From Candidatus Andeanibacterium colombiense (GTDB lineage Bacteria > Pseudomonadota > Alphaproteobacteria > Sphingomonadales > Sphingomonadaceae): DNA of 64,000 nt. The notes below the pieces were generated by a model. That model was given only the letters and a program-made list of their open reading frames with translations, made no database searches and had not been told where the DNA came from. Shown one piece after another: positions 56,972-64,000 of this stretch. Every line of letters begins with the position of its first letter. Positions within the stretch are counted from its first letter, which is position 1. Both the position numbers and the translations under genes were made by a program. Where the stretch lies: assembly GCA_029202985.1 (NCBI GenBank), contig CP119316.1, positions 310,001 through 374,000 of the forward strand, read 5' to 3'.

Positions 56972-58888
56972 TCAGCCCTTGTTGTCTTCGTCGACTTCGG
57001 AGAACTCGGCGTCGACCACATCTTCCTGCGGAGCCGCTTCTTCGGCGCCGTCGGAGGAACCGCCCGAAGCCTGCTCCTTCTCGTAGATCGCCTGGCCCAT
57101 CTTCATCGCGAGCTCGGTCAACGCCTGGGTCTTGGTGTTGATCGCGTCGGTGTCGCCGCTGTCGAGCGCGGTCTTGGCTTCGGCGATCGCCGCTTCGATC
57201 TGGCCCTTGAGCTCGGCGTCGATCTTGTCGCCGTTCTCGGAGAGCTGCTTCTCGGTGGCATGGACGAGGCTGTCAGCGTTGTTCTTCGCCTCGGCCCCGG
57301 CGCGCCGCTTCTTGTCTTCTTCGGCGAACTTCTCGGCATCGCGAACCATCTGGTCGATGTCGTTGTCAGAGAGCCCGCCAGAGGCCTGGATGCGGATCTG
57401 CTGTTCCTTGCCGGTGCCCTTGTCCTTGGCACTGACATTCACGAGCCCGTTCGCGTCGATGTCGAAGGTCACCTCGATTTGCGGCACGCCGCGCGGAGCG
57501 GACGGGATACCGACCAGGTCGAACTGGCCGAGCAGCTTGTTGTCCGCGGCCATTTCGCGCTCGCCCTGGAACACGCGGATGGTCACCGCCTGCTGGTTGT
57601 CCTCGGCGGTCGAATAGACCTGCGTCTTCTTGGTCGGGATCGTGGTGTTGCGGTCGATCATGCGGGTGAACACGCCGCCGAGCGTCTCGATGCCGAGCGA
57701 CAGCGGAGTCACGTCGAGCAGCAGCACGTCCTTGACGTCCCCCTGCAGCACGCCCGCCTGGATCGCGGCGCCCATCGCGACGACTTCGTCGGGGTTCACG
57801 CCGGTGTGCGGTTCCTTGCCGAAGAAGTCCTTCACCGCTTCGCGCACCTTGGGCATGCGGGTCATGCCGCCGACCAGCACGACCTCGTCGATGTCCTTGG
57901 CGGTCAGGCCGGCATCGGCCAACGCCTTCTTCATCGGCTCCTTGGTGCGCTCGATCAGCTTCGAAACCATTTTCTCGAGATCCGAGCGGGTGATCGTTTC
58001 GACCAGGTGCAGCGGCGTGGTGCTGCCGCCTTCCATGCGCGCGGTGATGAACGGCAGGTTGATCTCGGTCGTCTGCGCGCTCGACAGCTCGATCTTCGCC
58101 TTCTCGGCGGCTTCCTTGAGCCGCTGGAGGGCCAGCTTGTCGGTCGTCAGGTCCATGTTTTCCTTCTTCTTGAAGGAGTCGGCGAGATATTCGACGATCG
58201 CGCTGTCGAAATCCTCACCGCCGAGGAAGGTGTCGCCATTGGTTGACTTCACCTCGAACACGCCGTCGCCGATCTCGAGGATCGAGACGTCGAAAGTGCC
58301 GCCGCCAAGATCGTAGACCGCGATGGTCTTGCCGTCGGCCTTCTCGAGGCCATAGGCGAGCGCGGCCGCGGTCGGCTCGTTGATGATGCGGAGCACTTCG
58401 AGGCCCGCGATCTGCCCGGCGTCCTTGGTCGCCTGGCGTTGCGCGTCGTTGAAGTAGGCCGGAACGGTGATGACCGCCTGGGTGACCGTCTCGCCGAGAT
58501 AGCTCTCGGCGGTTTCCTTCATCTTCTGCAGGATGAAGGCCGAGATCTGGCTGGGCGAATAATCTTCGCCGCCGGCCGAGACCCAGGCATCGCCGTTCTT
58601 GCCCTTCACGATGTGGTACGGAACCAACTCGGTGTCCTTCTTGGTCACCGGGTCGTCGAAGCGGCGGCCGATCAGGCGCTTCACCGCGAAAATCGTGTTG
58701 TCACCATTGGTAACCGCCTGGCGCTTGGCCGGCTGGCCGATCAGGCGCTCACCATCCTTGGTGAAGGCGACGATCGAGGGGGTGGTGCGCGCCCCTTCCG
58801 AATTCTCGATGACCTTGGGCTTGCCCCCATCCATCACAGCCACGCAGCTGTTGGTGGTTCCGAGGTCGATACCGATTACTTTGGCCAT
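56972..58888 (-). CDS. dnaK: Chaperone protein DnaK (Hsp70)
   Basis: 638 residues. Nucleotide-binding domain opens GIDLGTTNSCVAV and includes DLGGGTFDVS; the linker VLLLDVTPLS leads to the substrate-binding domain; the lid ends in an acidic tail (VVDAEFSEVDEDNKG). Works with DnaJ and GrpE (grpE at 61346). A sigma-32-type promoter lies about 100 nt upstream. Confidence 0.99.
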   Translation of the reverse strand: MAKVIGIDLGTTNSCVAVMDGGKPKVIENSEGARTTPSIVAFTKDGERLIGQPAKRQAVTNGDNTIFAVKRLIGRRFDDPVTKKDTELVPYHIVKGKNGDAWVSAGGEDYSPSQISAFILQKMKETAESYLGETVTQAVITVPAYFNDAQRQATKDAGQIAGLEVLRIINEPTAAALAYGLEKADGKTIAVYDLGGGTFDVSILEIGDGVFEVKSTNGDTFLGGEDFDSAIVEYLADSFKKKENMDLTTDKLALQRLKEAAEKAKIELSSAQTTEINLPFITARMEGGSTTPLHLVETITRSDLEKMVSKLIERTKEPMKKALADAGLTAKDIDEVVLVGGMTRMPKVREAVKDFFGKEPHTGVNPDEVVAMGAAIQAGVLQGDVKDVLLLDVTPLSLGIETLGGVFTRMIDRNTTIPTKKTQVYSTAEDNQQAVTIRVFQGEREMAADNKLLGQFDLVGIPSAPRGVPQIEVTFDIDANGLVNVSAKDKGTGKEQQIRIQASGGLSDNDIDQMVRDAEKFAEEDKKRRAGAEAKNNADSLVHATEKQLSENGDKIDAELKGQIEAAIAEAKTALDSGDTDAINTKTQALTELAMKMGQAIYEKEQASGGSSDGAEEAAPQEDVVDAEFSEVDEDNKG

Positions 58889-58990
58889 TACTTCCCATCC
58901 TGTGCTTCAAAAATGTTGGACACCGCACTTTCGCTTCCCAGTCTCTGGCGAAACGGATCGGCGGCTCGGGTAACGCATTACTGAAGCGCG

Positions 58991-59018
58991 ATATAGGTGC
59001 GGTTTCCCTTGGCACAAG
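58991..59018 (-). promoter_or_regulatory. RpoH (sigma-32) promoter of dnaK-dnaJ
   Basis: On the minus strand CTTG (59015-59018), 17 bp, CCTATAT (58991-58997), a good match to the alphaproteobacterial heat-shock consensus CTTG-N17-CYTATNT. The predicted start is about 95 nt before the dnaK ATG. No CIRCE (HrcA) element was seen in this gap. Confidence 0.7.
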
Positions 59019-59063
59019 GTTTGTCGACGACTAGAAATTCCGAAGTTTTCCAAAGGAACACCC

Positions 59064-59546
59064 ATGAAATCCGCCATTCTTGCCGCCCTCGCCCTTACTA
59101 TTGCGGGTGGCGGGCTCGCTTCCTGCAAGGATGGCGGCGCGCAGCCTTCACAATCGGCGCCCGAAGCGCCCGCCGGGATTTCGGCGGCGGACGGCCGGCT
59201 GGTGCTGCCGGCGGTAAAGGGGAACCCGGGTGCGGTCTATTTCGACATCACCAACAATGGCGACAAGGATACCGCGATCGCCGGTGCCTTCGTCGATGGG
59301 GCGAAGAGCGCGATGCTGCACACTTCGGTGATGAGCGGGGGGATGAGTTCGATGCAAGACATGGACCAGATCCCGCTCGCCAAGGGCGCGACGGTCAGCT
59401 TCGCGCCGGGCGGCAATCACGTGATGGCGATAAATCTCGATCCGGCGCTCACTGCCGGGGGCACCACCGAGGTGACCGTGACTCTAGCCAGCGGCGACAA
59501 GGTCAGCTTCCAGGCCAAGGTGCTCGCCGCCGGGGACGCGCGCTGA
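59064..59546 (+). CDS. Copper chaperone PCu(A)C, lipoprotein
   Basis: 160 residues. Lipobox GLASC with C21. The Cu(I) motif H-x10-M-x21-H-x-M is exact: H86, M97, H119, M121. It delivers copper to the CuA/CuB centres of cytochrome oxidase in the periplasm. ATG 59064 has AAAGGAAC upstream. Divergent from dnaK; coupled to the next gene by a CTGA overlap. Confidence 0.93.
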   Translation: MKSAILAALALTIAGGGLASCKDGGAQPSQSAPEAPAGISAADGRLVLPAVKGNPGAVYFDITNNGDKDTAIAGAFVDGAKSAMLHTSVMSGGMSSMQDMDQIPLAKGATVSFAPGGNHVMAINLDPALTAGGTTEVTVTLASGDKVSFQAKVLAAGDAR

Positions 59547-60022
59547 GCGCAGCCTGCCCGGCCGGAGGGGAGCGGCCGCTAACGCCGGGCGAAGTGGCCC
59601 TCGCCCGTTCGATGTTCGGCACCGCGATCGACTACGAGAAAATCCGGATCAGGCGCCGCAAGTGGTTTCCGTTTCAGCCGCGCGACACCATCATGGCGCC
59701 GCGGGGGCATCTGCATTTCCATCCCGGCAGCACACATTACTGCGACGATTTCGGTGCGGCCCCGCTTGGCTTGCAAGGGCTGTTCATCCACGAAATGGTC
59801 CATGTGTGGCAGCACCAGCAAGGCATATCCCTGCCCCTGCGGCGCCTGCCGTTCAGTCGCTATACTTACCGGCTGAAGCCCGGCAAGCCGCTCCGCGCCT
59901 ACGGAATCGAGCAGCAGGCAGAGATCGTCCGTCATGCGTTCTTGCGACGGAGCGGCGCGAGCGCCCCAGGTAGCGAGCGGCGCGCCTATGACGCGATCGT
60001 CGCCTTCCCAGGAGCTGGGTGA
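59543..60022 (+). CDS. Vgr-related small zinc-protease-like protein
   Basis: 159 residues from CTG 59543. Conserved blocks: LTPGEVALARSMFGTAIDYEKIRI, RRKWFPFQPRDTIMAPRGHLHFHPG, and a metallopeptidase-like IHEMVHVWQHQQG (HExxH). It resembles proteins annotated as Vgr-related in alphaproteobacteria; activity not shown. The only conventional in-frame start before the HExxH region is GTG 59594 (an ATG follows at 59612), and it would cut the conserved LTPGE. CTG 59543 overlaps the copper-chaperone stop as CTGA. Start therefore uncertain. Confidence 0.75.
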   Translation: MSAACPAGGERPLTPGEVALARSMFGTAIDYEKIRIRRRKWFPFQPRDTIMAPRGHLHFHPGSTHYCDDFGAAPLGLQGLFIHEMVHVWQHQQGISLPLRRLPFSRYTYRLKPGKPLRAYGIEQQAEIVRHAFLRRSGASAPGSERRAYDAIVAFPGAG

Positions 60023-60023
60023 A

Positions 60024-60284
60024 TCAGTCGCAGCGGACCTTGTGCTCACGGCCGTCGCGGTCGCGGCGGTAGCATTTGCCATCTTTCTTGATCAGCGCCC
60101 CGCCAACGGCGCCCGCCGCCGCACCGATCGCAGCGCCTTCGGCGACACTGCCGCCGGTCACCAGGCCAACGCCCGCGCCCAAAGCGCCGCCCGCCAGCGC
60201 GCCCTCGCCGGCGTGATTGCTGGCACAGGCGCCTAAGGTGAGGGCGGAACCCATCAGGGCTATCGTCATTAAACCGTGTTTCAT
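60024..60284 (-). CDS. Glycine-zipper lipoprotein
   Basis: 86 residues. Lipobox LGAC (ALTLGACASN). A Gly/Ala-rich glycine-zipper region (GALAGGALGAGVGLVTGGSVAEGAAIGAAAGAVGGALI) is predicted to form paired membrane helices, followed by a basic Cys-containing tail (CYRRDRDGREHKVRCD). An envelope or outer-membrane role is likely. ATG 60284 chosen. Convergent with the Vgr-related gene (1-nt gap). Last gene of the minus-strand hrcA block. Confidence 0.8.
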   Translation of the reverse strand: MKHGLMTIALMGSALTLGACASNHAGEGALAGGALGAGVGLVTGGSVAEGAAIGAAAGAVGGALIKKDGKCYRRDRDGREHKVRCD

Positions 60285-60365
60285 CGGGAAGCTCCATATA
60301 TATTCACTGAAGAAACCCGGTGGCAGGAAGTTTGGTTTCACCGCCCGACGCAGCTGCCCCACCCC

Positions 60366-61349
60366 TCAGCTCGCGATAGCAGACACGGAAGGCTTCCCGT
60401 CACGGAGCAACGAGTCCAGTACATCGGCCAAAGCTTGGGGCAACTCGCCCGGATCGTCAGCCCGGCGCACTATCGGATAGATCGTCTCTACGCGGTGCGC
60501 TATCCCGATGGCGCCAAGCGAGATCGTATTTTCGTTGGCAATTCTCTCAACGACAGCCTGCAAATGGCGCGAAAGAATGCCAGCGCCGTTTTCGGCCAAG
60601 GTCGAATCATCAACCGGCGCGCCGTCCGAGCATACCACCAGCAGACGCCTTTTCTCGCCGCGCCCTTCCAACAGGTTAGCGGCCCATTCGATTGCTTCGC
60701 CGTCGATATTCTCGCGCAGGACGTCAGGCAGCAGCAGAGCCTGCCAATCTTCATCCTGCAGCGGAGCATCGAACTTCTTGTAGGTGATATGCAGCAAGGC
60801 GCACAGGCGACCGGGATAGCGCGGGCGCCCGTTGCTGACCCACAGCTGGCGCGCCTTTCCGCCTCTCCAGCCGCGCGAGGTATAGCCGAACAGGGCCGAC
60901 GGAATCGCGAGCTGCGTCAGGCAAGCCGTCAGCGCCTTGAGTTGCCCGGCGACAGTCGGCATCCGATCAGCCATCGAGCCGGATTGGTCGATCAGGAAGG
61001 CGACGCTCCAGTCGAGCGCCCCCCAGGCTTCGGCGCGCGCTGCGAAAACCGGTGCGGCTTCCGCCTCGGCTGTGAGCGCTATTGTGCGGCGGGCGGCTTC
61101 GTCTTTGACGGTCAGCCGGGCTGGATATTCGAAACGCGTGCCGTCGCGTTCGAGCAGCGGCACAACCTGACTGCCGCGACACTCGACATCGAATTCACGC
61201 GAATAGACCGAATAGGGGCGCTCCGGATCGTCCGCCGCGATCCTCCGTCTGCGCGATCGTAAAAACAGCGCGAGGGAAGAAAGCAGCACAACTCCGGCTG
61301 TCAGGCCGACGATCTGGTTGATGCGCCCCTCCCCTTTTGCCTGTCTCAG
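60366..61349 (-). CDS. Membrane-anchored CobT-like VWA domain protein
   Basis: 327 residues if started at CTG 61349. A membrane helix (QIVGLTAGVVLLSSLALFL) and RSRRRR lie at the N-terminus. The VWA domain (about 110-320) has MIDAS residues LIDQSGSM and resembles the CobT C-terminus throughout: FGYTSRGWRGGKARQLW, YPGRLCALLHITYKKFDAP, LRENIDGEAIEWAANLL, SDGAPVDDSTL. No CobN or CobS is nearby, so a cobaltochelatase role is unlikely. GTG 61289 is the only conventional start and would truncate the helix. The frame begins at a CTGA overlap with grpE. Confidence 0.8.
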   Translation of the reverse strand: MRQAKGEGRINQIVGLTAGVVLLSSLALFLRSRRRRIAADDPERPYSVYSREFDVECRGSQVVPLLERDGTRFEYPARLTVKDEAARRTIALTAEAEAAPVFAARAEAWGALDWSVAFLIDQSGSMADRMPTVAGQLKALTACLTQLAIPSALFGYTSRGWRGGKARQLWVSNGRPRYPGRLCALLHITYKKFDAPLQDEDWQALLLPDVLRENIDGEAIEWAANLLEGRGEKRRLLVVCSDGAPVDDSTLAENGAGILSRHLQAVVERIANENTISLGAIGIAHRVETIYPIVRRADDPGELPQALADVLDSLLRDGKPSVSAIAS

Positions 61350-61921
61350 TCCGGCTTCTTCGCAACCACGACCATCGCGGGGCGCAGCAGGCGGTCCTTG
61401 AGCATGTAACCCGCCTGCATTTCCTGCACGATGGTGCCGGGAGGCACATCGGCGCTCGGCACCTCCATCATTGCCTGGTGCTGGTTCGGGTCCAAAGGCA
61501 TGCCGGTCGCGGCGATGCGGCTGATGCCGTGCGCGGCGAAGACCTTGTCGACCTCACGCTGGGTCGCCTCGATCCCGGCAATGAAGCTTTTGAGCTTCTC
61601 GTCCTCGCGCATCTCGGGCGAAACCGCATCGAGCGCGCGGGCGAGATTGTCGGCGACCGAGACGATTTCGCGCGCGAAGCCTGTCACCGCGTAGGTGCGG
61701 GCGTCGGCGATATCCTTCTCGAGCCGGCGGCGGACATTCTGCGTTTCGGCCTGCGCATAGAGCACGCCCTGCTGCGCCGATGCGAGCTCTTCCTGCAGCT
61801 TGCCGAGTTCTTCGAGGATCGATTCGCCCTCATTCGTCTGATCGAGCAGTTCCTCGGGGACGCCCGCCAGTTCGGCGGCGGCGGCGTCTTCCAGAGTCTG
61901 CTTTTTATCGTCGTTCATCAT
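61346..61921 (-). CDS. grpE: Nucleotide exchange factor GrpE
   Basis: 191 residues. Acidic N-terminus, a long coiled coil (LEELGKLQEELASAQQGVLYAQAETQNVRRRLEKDI), the four-helix region, and the beta domain with GMPLDPNQHQAMMEVPS and VVAKKPD. It releases ADP from DnaK. Lies 14 nt after hrcA on the same strand, so cotranscribed and likely heat-inducible. Confidence 0.97.
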   Translation of the reverse strand: MMNDDKKQTLEDAAAAELAGVPEELLDQTNEGESILEELGKLQEELASAQQGVLYAQAETQNVRRRLEKDIADARTYAVTGFAREIVSVADNLARALDAVSPEMREDEKLKSFIAGIEATQREVDKVFAAHGISRIAATGMPLDPNQHQAMMEVPSADVPPGTIVQEMQAGYMLKDRLLRPAMVVVAKKPD

Positions 61922-61935
61922 GCCTATCTTTTTGT

Positions 61936-62979
61936 CTAGCCGAGCAATTTACCCAGCGATTGCGCGGTGAAATCCACCATGGGGACGACGCGCGCGTAAT
62001 TCAACCGTGTCGGGCCGATGACGCCGACCACGCCGACCACCCGGCCGTCGCGGTCGCGATAGGGCGAGGCGATCACCGAAGAGCCCGAAAGCGCGAACAG
62101 CCGGTTCTCCGATCCGATGAAGATTCGCGTCGAATCCGCCTCGCGTGCGCTTTCGAGCAATTGCGCGATCGACTGCTTGTTCTCCAGATCGTCGAGTAGC
62201 TGGCGGACCCGCTCGATATCGCCGAGCGCGTCCTCGTCGAGCAGCTTGGCCTGGCCGCGCACGATCAGCACCGGGCGGCGGGTCGCGTCTTCGCTCCACA
62301 TCGCGAGCCCGCGCTCGACCAGGTCGCGGCTCGCTTCGTCGAGCGCGGTATGGCCCGAGGAAATCTCCAGCCGCATCGCTTTGGCCGCATCGGCAAGCGT
62401 GCGCCCGGCAAGGCGCGCGGTGATATAGTTGCTCGCCTGCTCCAGCACCGAGGCGGGAATACCGACCGGCAGCGCGAGCACCCGGTTCTCGACATGGCCA
62501 TCCTCGCCGACCAGCACCGCCAGCGCACTGACGGGCGAAAGCGGAACGAGGGTCATCTGGCTGAGGCGCGGCTCGCGGCTGGGGACCATGACGACACCCG
62601 CCGCGGCGGAAATGTCCGACAGGATCGCGGTGGTCGCCTCCAGCGCCTGCTCGATCGGGCCCGGCTGGGACAGGCGCCGCTCGATCGCGGTGCGCTCTTC
62701 CAAAGTCGGCTCGGCAACCTGCATCATCCCGTCGACAAACAGCCGCAGGCCCAGATCGGTCGGCATGCGCCCCGCGCTGGTATGCGGCGCGGCAAGCAGA
62801 CCGAGGCTTTCGAGGTCGGACAGTACCGAACGGATCGAAGCCGGCGAAAGGTTCAGCCCCGCCTCCCCCGCCAGCGTCTTCGAGCCGACCGGTTGCCCGG
62901 TGCCGAGATAGCCTTCCACCACCAGGCGAAATATCTCGCGGGCACGGGTCGTGAGTTCGTTGACGGGGGGATTGGCCAT
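61936..62979 (-). CDS. hrcA: Heat-inducible transcription repressor HrcA
   Basis: 347 residues. N-terminal winged helix (RAREIFRLVVEGYLGTGQPVGSKTLAGEAGLNLSPASIRSVLSDLESLGLL) and the effector/dimer domain (RVVGVVGVIGPTRLNYARVVPMVDFTAQSLGKLLG). It represses groESL-type operons at CIRCE sites and is stabilised by GroEL. No CIRCE site was seen in this window. Order hrcA-grpE is conserved. Confidence 0.97.
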   Translation of the reverse strand: MANPPVNELTTRAREIFRLVVEGYLGTGQPVGSKTLAGEAGLNLSPASIRSVLSDLESLGLLAAPHTSAGRMPTDLGLRLFVDGMMQVAEPTLEERTAIERRLSQPGPIEQALEATTAILSDISAAAGVVMVPSREPRLSQMTLVPLSPVSALAVLVGEDGHVENRVLALPVGIPASVLEQASNYITARLAGRTLADAAKAMRLEISSGHTALDEASRDLVERGLAMWSEDATRRPVLIVRGQAKLLDEDALGDIERVRQLLDDLENKQSIAQLLESAREADSTRIFIGSENRLFALSGSSVIASPYRDRDGRVVGVVGVIGPTRLNYARVVPMVDFTAQSLGKLLG

Positions 62980-62989
62980 ATCGGGCTAG

Positions 62990-63499
62990 CTAGCCCCCGC
63001 GCTGGTCATATTCAAAGCGGTTCTCGGCCCGGCCGACGAGATCGTCGAGCGGAAGCTCCTGCCACGCATTCCTCAGATCGGGCTCGATCGCGTTCAGCGC
63101 GGGCACCCGGCAGCCGAGATACCAGTTGAGCGAATCCTCCCCGCGCGGCGAACTCCAGCGGACATCGACGCTGGAACTGTCGGTCGCGACCGGGACCGGA
63201 CAGTGGCCGTAATCGTACCGCATTTCCCCTTTCGGGCGGAACGGGCGGATGCGCTCGAAGAATGCCTGCACCTGTGCCGGCGTGGCGGTGAATTCGTGCG
63301 TGCCCTTGGTCTTCACGAACCGCCCGCCTTCATAGGTTCCGTGGCCGTCGGCCGAGATCGTCACCACGAACACCGGGCAGCTGCCGAAGCACGGCGTGGT
63401 TTCGAAGCGGACGCTTTGCGGCGGGGCGGTATCCGCGCCCGGGGTTGTGGCGCAGCCGGCGAGCAATGCGGCGGCGAGTACGGCGATCAAACGCATCAT
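62990..63499 (-). CDS. DUF6438 lipoprotein
   Basis: 169 residues. Lipobox LLAGCATT makes it a probable lipoprotein. The conserved block ETTPCFGSCPVFVVTISADGHGTYEGGRFV with two close cysteines matches DUF6438, function unknown. ATG 63499 is followed by a second ATG. Sits 10 nt upstream of hrcA on the same strand and may lead that operon. Divergent from rph; the 84-bp gap shows no clear promoter to me. Confidence 0.8.
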   Translation of the reverse strand: MMRLIAVLAAALLAGCATTPGADTAPPQSVRFETTPCFGSCPVFVVTISADGHGTYEGGRFVKTKGTHEFTATPAQVQAFFERIRPFRPKGEMRYDYGHCPVPVATDSSSVDVRWSSPRGEDSLNWYLGCRVPALNAIEPDLRNAWQELPLDDLVGRAENRFEYDQRGG

Positions 63500-63583
63500 G
63501 TTCAATGTTCCGGCTGAAAAATGGCGGTGGTATCGTGAACCCGTGCTGGCTAGGGGCAGTTCCACCTATAGCGGAGATTCCCC

Positions 63584-64000
63584 ATGCGACCATCTGGCCG
63601 CGCGCCCGACGAAATGCGCGCCATCGAAATCATTACCGGCTTCACCAAGCATGCGGAAGGCTCGGTACTGGTTTCCTTCGGCGATACCAAGGTGCTGGTC
63701 ACCGCCAGCGTCGAGGAGCGCCTGCCGCCATGGCTCAAGGGCAAGGGCGAAGGCTGGGTGACCGGAGAGTATTCGATGCTCCCGCGCGCCACGCACACAC
63801 GCGGCCAGCGCGAGGCCGCGCGCGGCAAGCAGTCGGGGCGGACGCAGGAAATCCAGCGGCTGATCGGGCGAGCTTTGCGCTCGGTGACCGATCTCAAGAA
63901 GCTCGGCGAGCGCCAGATCACCCTCGATTGCGACGTGATCCAGGCTGACGGCGGCACGCGCACCGCGGCGATCTCGGGCGCGTGGGTCGCGCTGCGGCTC
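63584..64000 (+). CDS. rph: Ribonuclease PH (5' part; runs off right edge)
   Basis: About 139 N-terminal residues: MRPSGRAPDEMRAIEIITGF, GSVLVSFGDTKVLVTASVEE, GWVTGEYSMLPRATHTRGQREAARGKQSGRTQEIQRLIGRALR, and TLDCDVIQADGGTRTAAISGAWVAL. Phosphorolytic 3' exonuclease that trims tRNA ends. GCGGAG precedes ATG 63584. The last third lies outside the window. Divergence from hrcA is a common alphaproteobacterial order. Confidence 0.97.
   Translation, partial: MRPSGRAPDEMRAIEIITGFTKHAEGSVLVSFGDTKVLVTASVEERLPPWLKGKGEGWVTGEYSMLPRATHTRGQREAARGKQSGRTQEIQRLIGRALRSVTDLKKLGERQITLDCDVIQADGGTRTAAISGAWVALRL

Overview
The window looks like chromosomal DNA of a GC-rich alphaproteobacterium of the order Sphingomonadales (Sphingomonas, Novosphingobium or Erythrobacter relatives). 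This placement is inferred from gene order (dusB-ntrBC-ntrYX-hfq-hflX), a tandem two-domain Hfq, a fused IspDF, a PhaR regulator, an archaeal/eukaryote-type prolyl-tRNA synthetase, and GC-rich palindromic repeats typical of the group. There is no phage, plasmid, CRISPR array or intact insertion sequence. Genes are dense, and no gene-free stretch exceeds 300 bases.

Layout. 1-5.1 kb: truncated trmFO, a YhhN-like membrane protein, a MerR/TipAS regulator with a textbook 19-bp-spacer operator, DUF952 and gyrA. 5.3-12 kb: a secreted helical-repeat protein, a NYN RNase-like protein overlapping a beta-carbonic anhydrase, lipA behind a striking 56-nt hairpin, a COQ10-like START protein, pncC, a secreted protein and ispDF. 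12-21.4 kb: the nitrogen-regulation block dusB-ntrB-ntrC-ntrY-ntrX-hfq-hflX on the plus strand. 21.4-31.3 kb: a tightly overlapping minus-strand block that runs in transcription order from a secreted DUF8021-like protein and mltB through rlpA, dacC, tmk, holB, metG, tatD and a metallo-hydrolase to mazG, joining wall remodelling, DNA replication and translation. 31.4-36 kb: tRNA-Ser and pyruvate dehydrogenase genes (lpdA, pdhC) separated by a thioesterase and a DUF559 cassette bracketed by repeats. 36-49.5 kb: rnr, secreted M3 and M28 peptidases, proS, phaR, alr, an MHS transporter, a Fe-S scaffold-like protein and cvpA. 49.5-55.8 kb: radA with an SOS promoter, a divergent SDR/AraC pair, a large patatin and a tyrosine phosphatase. 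55.8-64 kb: two heat-shock clusters (dnaK-dnaJ and hrcA-grpE), both on the minus strand, separated by a copper chaperone, a small metalloprotein-like gene, a glycine-zipper lipoprotein and a CobT-like VWA protein; then a truncated rph.

The most interesting signals are: a DUF559 nuclease-like domain bounded on both sides by the same composite repeat in direct orientation; paired inverted palindromes, one pair of which sits in frame inside the pdhC linker; a near-perfect hairpin directly before lipA; the asymmetric tandem Hfq; a set of genes that appear to start at CTG codons within the 4- or 8-nt stop/start overlaps that elsewhere in this window use ATG; and a near-leaderless radA promoter carrying an alphaproteobacterial LexA box. 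All assignments come from reading the sequence by eye; no database search was run.
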